A stretch of DNA of 31,000 nt from Adiantum capillus-veneris (Eukaryota; Streptophyta; Polypodiopsida; Polypodiales; Pteridaceae). The notes under the pieces are model-generated. The model had not been told where the DNA came from and made no database searches. It saw only the letters and a program-made list of their open reading frames with translations. Position numbers and translations under genes: made by a program. The stretch is taken from contig CM043952.1 in assembly GCA_014529385.2 (NCBI GenBank), forward strand, positions 58,018,119 to 58,049,118, read 5' to 3'. Below, one piece after another: positions 11,071-20,941 of the stretch; the first letter of the stretch is position 1; each line of letters starts with the position of its first letter.

Positions 11071-11211
11071 TATGTATTTACTTTTGATGCAATGGAACAC
11101 ATAGATTTCGCGTTTGCTATATGAAATAGATCATAGTTGTGTGTAAGGAAATTTTGTTTGTCTTATTAATAGTGTATTGAATGCATCCATGGTGGTTTTT
11201 GTTTGAATGTT

Positions 11212-11238
11212 AGAGAGAGAGAGAGAGAGAGAGAGAGA
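11212..11238. repeat. (GA)13 microsatellite
   Basis: A short uninterrupted GA dinucleotide run lies between the unknown ten-exon gene and the next decayed ORF region. Confidence 0.95.
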
Positions 11239-11334
11239 TGGGTAGATTATCCCTTCTTTTAGGAATCCGCTCACTCGATTCTTCAAAAGCGCTCGCTAGA
11301 AATTGCTCGCCCAAAAATTGCACCCACATAAGAA

Positions 11335-12255
11335 GTGCATGAGCAATGGAAAGCAACGATGGATTGGGAGTTGAGAGTTCTTCACTCTATCAAGGTTACA
11401 CAACTCACTCCCAATCAAATCAATGCGCAAATGGCATCAACAATCGCTGCCATATCCTCTAATAAAGGTGGAGTTGCTCTAAGTCAAAGAAAGGCTTTAC
11501 AAAGACATGCAAGTAGAAGGTGCAGATTGAGACCACCCAAAGTGGAGGCTGAGCTGGTTGAGCAAGAATCCAAGGTATCTGATTCTGTTCACAAGGGCAC
11601 AACCTGCGACACTTCAGAAAGATCCAACATTTTGTCCTGTACCAAGAGTAAGGACCTGGCAAGCACATGATGAGGCAATAACAAAGAAGCAGCCAACCTG
11701 ACTGAACTACCCAAGATTGCCTGCTCCAGAAAAGGGACCACGGATAGAAGAATACATGGTGAAAACCCTAACGGGAACCTTGTCCTTCTTCAAAAGTCTA
11801 CCGGATCTATCATGTGTAATGCTATATAAAATTTGGCAAATGCTACTTACTTGCATCGAGGTTTTCCATGAGCCAGAGCAAGCAGGCGCTCCGTGGATGT
11901 CATTCCTCGAGGGTAGTAAAGGTTCATGCTACGATCTCAATTGCCAACCTTTCGAAGAAGTCCTATATGGCTTCTATGCCAGATGTATGTTCTTACCTTC
12001 TCACAATATGTTGGTGTTTGAGAAAGCGTTCTACACATGGTTCTTCACTTGGCGAGAGCGAAGATATTTGGGTCAGTGATCAGCAACCTGACTTTGAGAT
12101 TTGTAGGCTACTCAGCAGTGGAGCTTAAAAACAGAGTAACTATGCAGTTTTTGCTGGTGCTAGATAAAGAGAGAAAGATCAGATACGAAAAGGCCCTTAA
12201 TGTGCTTAAAGACCGCCTCGCCAGCCGTCAACCTGAAGACTACTTCAGCCCATAA
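11335..12255 (+). pseudogene. Decayed ORF region just upstream of an LTR-like sequence
   Basis: Three overlapping plus-strand frames succeed one another: 11335-11670 (Lys/Arg-rich, with LTPNQINAQMASTIAA), 11717-12079 (contains FHEPEQAGAPWMSFLEG and FEKAFYTWFFTWRER) and 12037-12255 (contains RYEKALNVLKDRLASRQPED and a stop at 12253). They look like one broken protein-coding region crossing frameshifts. Its position immediately before a polypurine tract and an LTR-like stretch suggests the 3' ORF of a retroelement, but I recognise no integrase, RNase H or envelope motif. A host gene fragment cannot be excluded. Confidence 0.35.
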
Positions 12256-12280
12256 AGCTGTATCAAGGGACGACACAGGC

Positions 12281-12293
12281 GAGGAGGGGGGAA
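12281..12293 (+). other. Polypurine tract
   Basis: GAGGAGGGGGGAA immediately precedes TG at 12294. This is the usual arrangement of a retroelement polypurine tract at the 5' edge of a 3' LTR. Confidence 0.5.
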
Positions 12294-12712
12294 TGCTAGC
12301 AACAAGCTAACTTGGATACCATTTTTTGGAGCTCTTATTGTAAAAAAACTTATTATTTTTTATAATTGGAAATATTGTAACTCTTATTTTTTGGATAAAC
12401 CTTGTAATTGATGAGTCGAGGCTACAAGCTTCTAGATTGTATGAACTTGTCAGTACTTATCTTTAGCTAGAGCTCTCAGGTCATTAGTTTTGACCACCAA
12501 AAACCTTGGCTAAGATATAAAAGCCAATTTTTGTAAGTTATTATTAACTTTTTGGATAATAAAATACACATCATGAGCTAACGTCACTCACTTCTCTCCT
12601 TTTTGTGCTTCCTACTCCCTCCTAGGTTGTCACATTGCAATCGCATTTGTTGCATTGCAACCGCAAGCAGTACGCATTGACGTAAACACTTCACGATATT
12701 TTGTATCTTTTG
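12294..12712 (+). repeat. Probable LTR (solo or shared), with TATA box and poly(A) signal
   Basis: It starts TGCTAGCAAC right after the purine tract. TATAAAAG at 12516-12523 and AATAAAA at 12558-12564 would mark the R region. The right border is uncertain: TTTTGGCGTCACCGACC at about 12706-12722 could be a primer-binding-site-like sequence just outside the LTR. No second copy of this LTR is visible in the window, so a solo or truncated LTR is likely. Confidence 0.45.
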
Positions 12713-12722
12713 GCGTCACCGA

Positions 12723-13202
12723 CCCGCGGACTAATTTCATCATAATTAGGAATTTACACTTCAAAAACAAAAACTAAGCATAGGCAGGGTATTGGGGCAT
12801 CATTGCTAAGCATTTAGGTGCGTTCTGGATCAAAAACGACTAGGTCAAAATCCCACTGCTCTTAATAATCGTGATTTTTTCACTTGACCTAAAGTGGGAT
12901 TTGAGACTATAAGCATGTGTGCTTAGGTCTTATAAACATTTCCTAGAAGTTTTGTTACGTTTGGATGTCATTTGATGATGTAACGGATGTGATTTGTTTG
13001 TCGATTTGCGATTGGCTTTTGGTGATTTCAGTCAGTTGAGTGTAGCTTGAGTTAGATGCAAGTTGTTTGTTGTTTTTTGAGAGATTGACAACCTCTTGTA
13101 GCCTCTATGCACTAGTCGAGTTGGATTCGTCCCATGGATTGACAATTTAATCGTGGTTCTCACTAAATCTACAATAAGATAGGAGTGAGGTTAGACACCT
13201 AT
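12723..13202. other. Non-coding stretch with a hairpin
   Basis: I see no gene. AAATCCCACT at 12848-12857 and AGTGGGATTT at 12893-12902 form a 10-bp stem whose loop contains AATAATCGTGATT (12864-12876). The same core recurs in the palindromes at 18918-19527. Confidence 0.6.
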
Positions 13203-14090
13203 CCCACAGCTAAAATCACAAAATTTGTATGAAAATTCCTTCTTGATGAGGTGATTTGCCGTTATGGTTGTGTGGGAAAGATCACTGCAGACAGAGGTGA
13301 GCTTGATGTCGAGGAAGCAAGGGAGTTCTTTTCCAGATTAGGAATCAAGCTTTCTCTTACTACAGCTTACAACCCTGAAGGCAATGGAAAGAGTGAAAGG
13401 GGACATCCTCCTATCATCAAAGCTTTGGCCAAGGCTTGCGAAGGAAGAGTTGGTGAGTGGCCAAAACTGTTACCATATGATTTATGGGTTGGTTGTACAA
13501 CACATAGCTCAGTAACTGGCTATATGCCTACCGACCTAATGTATGGTCAAAAGACAGTGATGCCGATTGAAGATACAATTCCCACATGGAATGTACTACC
13601 TTGGCAAGAGGGGCTTAGCAAGGAATATCTCCTTGCATTGCACATAAGGCAACTAGAGAGAAGACCTGGAGATATTGAAGCTGCAAAAGAACAACTCAAA
13701 AATGCAAGGTTGAAAAACAAAGAGTACTTTGATAACCGACATCGACCCAGGATCAAAGAAATTAACAAAGGTGACTGGGGTTTAGTGCATGATAGTAGCC
13801 TTGATGACCAGTACACAGTCATGCGTAAGTTCTCAAAAAGATGGTTTCGACCATATGTTGTAAAGAATGTGCATGAAAATGCTACTTACAACTTACATGA
13901 ACTAGATGGTACAGAATTAAAGATTCCCAGTGTAGGAAAAAGGATCAAAATTTTTAAGAGAAGAGGAGACAATGATCCAGAAGATGTTGATGAGGAGGAA
14001 GAGAAAAATACAGGTGAAGATCAAAGTGAAGATAAATCTTTGGAATCATCCAGTGAAGATGAAAGTAAGGAAGATGTACAAGAGGGATGA
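13203..14090 (+). pseudogene. 5'-truncated Ty3/gypsy integrase
   Basis: The frame is open from 13251 to the stop at 14088-14090 (279 codons); the same frame can be traced back to about 13203 across one TGA (13231-13233). It contains the second Asp of the DDE triad in ITADRGE, then YNPEGNGKSERGH with the catalytic Glu, and later a GPY/F-like module (RKFSKRWFRPYVVKNV and LHELDGTELKIPSVGKR). The C-terminus is a long acidic Asp/Glu/Ser tail. The first catalytic Asp and the zinc-binding N-terminus are missing, as are protease, reverse transcriptase and RNase H. This is therefore a fragment that cannot integrate by itself. It has stayed open far better than the other retroelement pieces here, so it is probably the youngest. 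Confidence 0.85.
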
Positions 14091-14136
14091 TTTTACAAAG
14101 AGAGAATGTGGCACATACCGGAGGATGTGCAGGTTT

Positions 14137-14300
14137 AGAGGGGGTGGATATCGTGTTGGGACACGTACATAGTGGGAACGCATGCTACAAGATCTATCTT
14201 GTAACTTTTTAGATACATAATTATATTTTCTATAATGTAAATATGCATATCGAAGTATAATAATAAGCTTTCTATCTCATCCTATCATTTATCTCAAGGG
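14137..14300 (+). repeat. Possible purine tract and LTR start after the integrase
   Basis: AGAGGGGGTGG at 14137-14147 is followed a few bases later by TGTTGGGACACG (14154). This fits a polypurine tract and 3' LTR start downstream of the integrase. The LTR end is not identifiable, and the assignment rests on position only. Confidence 0.35.
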
Positions 14301-16140
14301 TAACATATTCTTACTTTATCGTCAAAAAGTACTATGAGAAAAGCGTCAATATCTCCGCCTCTTTAACTTGAGGCAAAAAGGATTGATTATTTCTTTCTAC
14401 TATCTCATTATTATCTCACATCGTAGCTAGATCCTATATCTAGTGTAACTTCCAATATATATATATTCTATGTATTTTTCATGTTTCTCGTATATTTCTT
14501 TTAAATAGCTACTAGGAAGGAATCAAATCCTAGTGGGACACTAGGAGGCATGATTTTCAAAGATACGCCTATTGTAATGAACTATTTCAAGCATGATTAC
14601 AAAACTTTGTCAAGGAGAAATATCATGCTTTCATATGGCATGAGGTGTCCATTTGGAATCAAATAAAAGTCTAGGCTAAGGGGACCACAAAAAGACTTTT
14701 GCTACCAAAACTGTACCCTATTCTGATTATTTTTTACCCAAGGTTCCAATATGAATTGGAAAAAGTATATAAAATGGGAGTGGTAGCAGATGAGCTGAAT
14801 TTTTTGTCCACAATTTTACTTTTTTATTTGGAGCTATGTTTGAGGAGATATAATCAAAATATTGGACCCTAATCTGCACGCATCATGCAGGGACAACTCA
14901 TTTCAAACTTTGAGAGTTCCTGTTCACACTAGTTCTTCTCCTTCTTTTGTAAACCCTTGGGGGTTCCCTTCACCTATGAAAGGGGACCTCTTCTTCGTTG
15001 AAAACAATTCAAGCTATTGATGAGAGGAATTCATGAGGGAGTGAGAGTAGTAATTCCTAATTGTACTTAGCCATAAACATAAGCCTAAGCCTACACTTAC
15101 TTCTAGAGGAAGACTAGCCATTCTTGTAAACTATCCTTGGAAGATAAGCTTTAATCAAAGAAGGACTTGAACTTGGTACAACAATCAAGGCTTGAAGTCT
15201 TCTCTCTTCTTCTCTCTCCATAAAAATGGTGAATAACTCCCGAAGGGTTTGTCAAGTAAGATGTGTTCTACTTTGATATTTTGTTGATTTCTTGTTGTTT
15301 TCTTTTTTACCTCTAAAAATATATCTCTAATCTCATCTCCCTCTCTAACCAAACCTATCTCTCTCACTCTTAGAAATTCATGCTCTCTACAAATTCTAGG
15401 TTCTCCTTGCTACAAGTACATCTCTCCCCGCATTATCCTTATTGCCTACGGACAAGAATAGGGCTAAATTCTCTTCTCTTCTCTTCTCTCATATCTTTAT
15501 TTTGCACATACTAGAGTTATCGTAGATGAATAATCCACATGATGAGAATTTCTATCGCTTACACTCTGTGCGATCTATTAGAATTAATGTATGGATTAGC
15601 CATAAAATACACTTTCAGCAACATATACTGTTTCTCTTTGGCCCAAAAAGGCTCAATGAAATAATTATTTCACCGGATCCCATCATACTAACTCTTATAG
15701 ACTATAACTTTTCTTTTGACGTGAGTGTAGTTATCTTGCTATGAACGAAGAGGATTTGTACACAATTAATCCCAATCACTAAACAAAACACATATATTAT
15801 GGTAAGAATAAAACTACAATTCCAAAGAACAATTTGTAGTCTGTTTGGTCGGCAAAGATTGAATTCCATTAACTCATCTATTAACTCTTTCATATTACCC
15901 ATGATACGATATGACCATAGCCTTGATATTTTCATCTTTGTGTTGTTTTGATATAATACTCTTGTGTGTTCTTTCTTTGTGTGTGTGAGTGAAAGAGAGA
16001 AAGAGTGTGTCTTCTTTGATTGCACTTACTTACAAACCCTAGACTTCATGGAATCTATGGTTTAACTCCTTCATATAGTTTTTTGGAGTTTTGTCACAAC
16101 CTCTCATAGTCAAAATCCCGGTGCTTTCCTTGCAAGACCG
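14301..16140. other. Non-coding, AT-rich stretch
   Basis: I see no supported gene. There are T-rich stretches and short TCTTC repeats near 15470-15490. A minus-strand frame at 15702-16025 with some hydrophobic segments matches nothing I recognise. Confidence 0.5.
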
Positions 16141-16160
16141 TAAATATTTTGACAGTGCGT

Positions 16161-17540
16161 GTGGAGGACGTCAATTGGGATGATCGTGGACCTTCGATTG
16201 ACCTTGAATATGATCGGTGGCTCAAGGACAAAATCCCTTGTCCTTGCACCAAGTGAAAAGGGCAATCCCTCGCTTGAGGCGCATTTCTTTGGAGCACGTG
16301 GAGAACGAAGGGCTTTGGCATCCTTAAAGAAGCAATCGGAGAGATAAGAGCACCACTCACCCCTTGCTTGAGGAGGTGTCCCATTGGTCTGTGTTTGGTG
16401 GTGGTGCGTCGATGTGCAAGGCTAAACGACAGAGCCAAGAGCTATTGGACGAAGAATTAGGCACATCGCATGATGATCCTCGCACTAGATCTACTTCAAT
16501 AACTCCTCCTCTAGCATGTCATTTGCACTTTGAGGTAGAGGATCAGCACATGTGCGACATGTGTAAGGAGTTACTAGCTCATGAATGCGATGTATGCAAG
16601 GAGGATTGTCAACCATGCACTTGATGTGCAGCGGGAAAATGGAGGACACACTGCTGGTGAATACCCGAACACCTCTTTACAAAGGTGCAAATTGTAAGAA
16701 AGTGTTGATGCACTCCTTGGGTAAGTTCGTTATATGGCTTTTTATACATATCTCTCACTTCATGGTGCCTCCTTGCAATTGTATTAATACACTTGTTTGT
16801 TGTAGTTTGATGGGAAAAATGTTGCCAAAAGTTCACCATATACCTCCGGATTGTCGACGAGCTAGATTATATGTCACTACACTTGGCATGGAGTATGAGT
16901 GTATCCATGTGTGCGTCAACAATTTCATACTATACTGCAATGAGCACGCACATGCTACCACATGTGCCATGTGCAGGGAACCATTCTACAAGACGGACTG
17001 AGCGGGGTGCACCTATCTCGCAAGGTATTGATACTTTTCCATTAAACCCTGGCATTTCACACATGTTTAAAAGAAGGTCTATCATGGAGCTACTCGCGTG
17101 GTACGCCAACCACTACTCAAATGATGGAATGATGCGTGTCCCTTCCGATTTACTTGTATGCAGGTGCATTGAAACTCAATGGCCAGAGTTTGGGTTGGAG
17201 ATTCAACACTTGAGGCTTTGGGCGAGCAAGTGATAGTGTCAACCCCTTTGGCACTAAGTCTACTTCATGGAGCACTTGGCCTATGGTGATCGTCAACTAC
17301 AATATTCCACCATGGGAGACAACCAAGAAGGGAGATATACTTCTTTCCTTGCTTGTGCCAGGGAAGTACAAAGTGTCAAATACTTACGTCTACCTCGAGC
17401 CCCTAATCAAGGAAGTGGAGGAGTTATGGAGAGGCATCCCTGTTGTAGATGTCTCACTTTTAGAGGGGAGAGAGAAGCTATTGTGAAGGGAATCCTTGTG
17501 TGGACTATGCATGAATATCCTGGTCTTAGAGAGATATGAT
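16161..17540 (+). pseudogene. CACTA (En/Spm, TNP2-type) transposase remnant
   Basis: The N-terminal part (16161-16345) resembles the transposase-associated domain, with KIPCPCTK followed by an FLWSTWRTKGF stretch. The TNP2/Transposase_21 part then follows in order. TPLYKGANC lies near 16670; LGMEYECIHVCVNN with CAMCREPF lies near 16880-16990 (consensus GL-Y-IHACPNDCILY and CP-CG). HMFKRRSIMELLAWYANH lies near 17060, and SVNPFGTKS, STWPMVIVNYNIPPW, LSLLVPGK and YVYLEPLIKEVEELW occupy 17245-17420. WTMHEYPGL ends the homology at about 17520. The frame changes near 16990, 17225 and 17450 and contains several stops. An intron with donor GGTAAGTTCG at about 16720 is possible. It ends abruptly where a minus-strand gag-like ORF begins, so the element has been truncated or interrupted. 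Dead as read. Confidence 0.85.
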
Positions 17541-17544
17541 TTGA

Positions 17545-18735
17545 TACATATGCAGGGTTGTTCACATTGGGCGAACCTGGCCTGTTTCTGTACCGGTTTC
17601 TCCTGTATGCTGTCACGACTTTTCTTTTCATCTCCTCGATCCGTGCTCTTCTTTCCTGATTATCAGATCTTTCAGTACTATGCCGTTCTGGCAAGATCTC
17701 AGCAAACTCTTCATAAGACTTGTATGTTCTCTTGGTAGATCTTGTAGCTCGAGGGGAAGGTTGTGCTGACACTATCCAATTGTTCTGATATGGGGCAGGC
17801 GGCAAGTTGTTGGCCATGCCGATAGCATGGTAGGAAATTTTGGTTAGGACCTCTAGTGCTCCCAAATATGTTATTTTTCCTTCTTTCTTTGTTCCATTCA
17901 ATGTGGACAACACGTACTGTGAGTGGTCAATTGGTTTCTTGATTGTTGATTTGAGAGCTTGTGGAAAGGTTGTGGCAACCCCATGATTGAGTGTCATATA
18001 CCTTGGCGGTCTCTTGGCAAGGAAGTGGAAGTGTTGATGATACAACCTTGCAGGCTCTTCCACCTATTTCTAGATGAGATTGGCAAATGTGGCAATGGTG
18101 GTTTCCTTGGTGAAAGTTCCTTCCGTCTTTCTATCTGTTGCCCACATTGTCGTTCCTTCTATTGGCAGTTTAAGAGCTTCTGCCACTATTTCTTTTGTAA
18201 TCACCACTTTGACTTTGTTCCCTTGTTGGTTAGAGATTTGGGCGGTTCCATCTTCTTTGATCGTGGACAAGAGCTCATAATCTTTTTGGAAGTCCACTCC
18301 ACATGGTTCTTGTTCATAAAACTCTCTAAGTCCAAGCCTTCATTTGGTTTCGTTTGTCTCGGGCTTTGGGGCAACATCATAAACTTATTTTGGTAGAAGT
18401 TGCAATTCTACCTGATGTCCTTCTTTGGTCTTGAATCTACCTTTGAACACTGTGGTGTTATGCTCTTCAAGCTGTTCCTTCGACAGCTAAGTCGCTTTGG
18501 CAGTCTTGATTGAAATGGGGTCGAGTTGTTATGGCAGTAGCTCTTGCAGCTTCTCCTTCTTCGGTCTTGAATCTACCTTTTAACACTCTAGTGTTATGCT
18601 CTTCAAGCTGTTCCTTTGACATGTAAGTCGCTTTGGCAGTCTTGACTGAACTGAGGTCCAGTTGGTATGGTGGTAGCTCTTACAGCTTTTCCTTTTGCAA
18701 GAGCTTCTCGGCCCTCTTTGTAGCTTGCATGGCTC
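17545..18735 (-). pseudogene. Decayed retroelement gag-like ORF
   Basis: The minus-strand ATG at 18728-18730, just after an acceptor-like CAACAG, opens a charged, helix-rich protein. Recognisable blocks are KATYMSKEQLEEHNT and KGRFKT, then VKVVITKEIVAEALKLP (18220) and EEPARLYHQHFHFLAKRPP (18060-18000). The tail is basic (YKSYEEFAEILPE, EERRARIEEMKRK). One frame runs from 18297 to about 17545 with only two TAG codons (18070-18072 and 18064-18066). Upstream of that, a 136-bp duplication and further stops break the frame. The composition and a block shared with the opposite-strand ORF at 23130 suggest a gag polyprotein of a plant Ty3/gypsy-like element. No zinc knuckle is visible, so the call is tentative. 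Confidence 0.5.
18420..18690 (-). repeat. 136-bp tandem duplication within the gag-like ORF
   Basis: GGTCTTGAATCTACCTTT begins at 18427 and again at 18563, and the following about 125 bp match closely. 136 is not a multiple of three, so the duplication shifts the frame between copies. Both copies encode the KEQLEEHNT and KGRFKT blocks. Confidence 0.85.
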
Positions 18736-18917
18736 CTGTTGAGTGAATAGATTGTCAAAGTTAGTAAATTTGGCATATTTTCTCTGAAATGTCCTTCAGT
18801 TTGAAATGCTGACAAATTGAGTCCAATTTGCTTCAAATAAATTTTTGAACATGCATAGATGCATAAAAACATGTTAAGATCAAAATTATGAAGTCCAAAC
18901 AAAAAATTGCAACAAAA

Positions 18918-19527
18918 GTAAATAATCACGATTATTTACAACTGAGTTATTTTTTCAACTTTTTTGTAAATTTGGCATTAAAGGCTTGAAGTATATACCA
19001 AATAGATACTCTGAGTGAATTATGGGCTCATTTGGGTGCACAGGATAAAAATGGCACCAGATTTAGACTTAGGTCTCTGAAACAGTAGATGTAAAGAAAT
19101 TTTGAGATTTTGAGCTCCAAATTTTTTCAAACTTGGCTTGTGGGCTTAGGACATCATGTACTTTGGATCTATGTTGGCAAAGTTGCAAATTTTCCCCATC
19201 TTGACAAAAAAGAAAATAATCACGATTATTAACTTTTTCATCAAAATAAACAGTTTTTGGTGCAACTTGGTTCTATGCATGGTATGGTATAGACCCTGTA
19301 CTGTGTATGTGATATGAGGTGATTTGGATCAAAAAATGTGGCTCATAACTCAGAATTTGGCTTGCAAGGACATCTTTGTGTTTTTTGGTAATTTTCCAAG
19401 TTATAATCGATCATTTTGGCTCATAGTTGAAATTTGGCATGTAGTAGGTGTGTACGACTAATAGGTGAGGTGATGATGCAATTTTCAAGACAAAATAGTG
19501 AAAAAGTAAATAATCGTGATTATTTAC
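18918..19527. repeat. Three spaced copies of an AATAATC[AG]YGATTATT palindrome
   Basis: The near-perfect 22-bp palindrome GTAAATAATC-ACGATTATTTAC lies at 18918-18939. A 16-bp core (AATAATCACGATTATT) lies at 19215-19230, and a second 22-bp copy in reverse complement lies at 19506-19527. The spacing is about 294 bp each time. The sequence between copies is AT-rich, with recurring words such as TTTGGCAT and TTGGCTC, and could be a very degenerate tandem repeat or LTR region. Confidence 0.75.
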
Positions 19528-20940
19528 AGTAATCAACTTTTTCCTGCAAAACTTAAAAAGTTTGACCTAAACACATTATATACACCTAAAACAAGTCCGA
19601 AATTGAATTTGGTAAACTTTGGTCTTGCCAGCATCATTTCGTGCTTTGCCGACTCTGAAATCTCTTATTTTTTTGTGACTACACGGCCTGTAGAGTTGGT
19701 TAGTCACTTTTGAGGCTATGGACTTGTCCGCAACATAATCATGAATCAACTCGTCCAATTTTGTCCCATTTAGAGTCAGTTTGACCTTGCATGTCAAATT
19801 TGATGCTTTTGTAGCCTTCAAGCCGTTTTTAGCTTTTCCAGGGCTTGGCTTGATTGATTTTATGAAACCAATCAAATACATTGTGTATAGACCTTATATG
19901 TAAGCTGTCAGAATCCAATTCTGGCATTTGCCAAAAACCTACATTTTCTACTTGGGACCCCCTCAACCCTTGCCGAATGGTCAACTGTTGTTATAGAAGT
20001 GTTCTATTATGTTGGGACATGCTAAAATTCAAATCTCATCTGGTTTGGTTGAGCTGACAGGCCGCTATGGTCGATTTTTTGGCGTAGGTCTTCGTGCCCT
20101 GCTCGGATTCTAGGGTTTTTTCTAGGGGTTTAGACTAGCTACTGGCCGTACAAAATGGATCATTGATAAGTATAGGACTTACCCCTCATGTCTCGTGTGA
20201 GACAACGTTGAAAACAGGTGACTATGGACTCCAGAAAATACGCGCGAAGAGGGTCAAAAGGCTCTCTCTCCAAAGGCAACAAGTGGAAATGAGGTGATTT
20301 TAGCCTACCTTGGGTATCTATACTCGGACTTCCTGAACCAATTTTCCCCAGATTCCCCTGTTAGTCCTACTAGGCCGTGCAATCTATGTTAAACTCAAAT
20401 TTTTTCCCAATCGGATACTTGTAGCTCATTCTGCAAGAATTTTGCAAAAGTAAGTCTGGCCGCCTAATTTAGGCTTCCCGCTTCCATCTGCCAATTTGAT
20501 TGAAAACTTTTGTGCTTGTCCAACTTGTCTTTTTTATCACGATCGAGTCTTTACTTTTTCCATCTGAGCTCCTTTGCTATTTATTATTAATTTTTGACAT
20601 GTTTATTGGAAAAATCAAAGAAAATTAAAAAATGCGCTTTTAAAAAAATCAAAAATCCAATAATTAAGAAAACCCATTGAAAATATATAGCTTTATTGTT
20701 TTTTGTTGTATTTCTCCATTTTTAAGTCTTAATATCAAGAAAAATGATGGAAAAAAACCAAAAAGGACTATTTTTCGATGATTTTTTGATAGTATATACA
20801 CTCCTTACACTCATCAGTGAGATATTATCAATTAAATTTCCCATGTTGATGAATTATAAGGGCATTATTAGTTAATTTGGAAAAAAATCACATGTTAACG
20901 TCAAACGTTTTTCTCCCTCTTCAAACATTGCCCCTAATTA
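19528..20940. other. Non-coding AT-rich stretch
   Basis: I see no supported gene. A 101-codon minus-strand frame at 19576-19881 is Lys-rich but shows no family motif. The region may be the leader or LTR of the gag-like element downstream on the minus strand. Confidence 0.45.
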
Positions 20941-20941
20941 C

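Noticed and set aside
15702-16025. Minus-strand ORF with hydrophobic stretch as a small membrane protein
   Set aside because: It has a low-complexity start and no family resemblance; chance is likely.
16871-17540. A single spliced frame for the CACTA gene in which all stops would be Gln or Arg
   Set aside because: An alternative reading followed the wrong frame. The TNP2 motifs lie in other frames, so the apparent pattern was spurious.
18420-18690. Universal C-to-T deamination, or reassigned stop codons, as explanation of all in-frame stops
   Set aside because: Every stop is by definition one C-to-T change from a Gln or Arg codon. In the 136-bp duplicated gag segments two stops align with TAC (Tyr) in the sister copy, and in gypsy copy 2 a TGA aligns with TGC, so not all stops arose this way.
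19576-19881. Lys-rich 101-codon minus-strand ORF as a gene
   Set aside because: It has no recognisable motif, no splice context and no neighbour support; its length is compatible with chance in such sequence.
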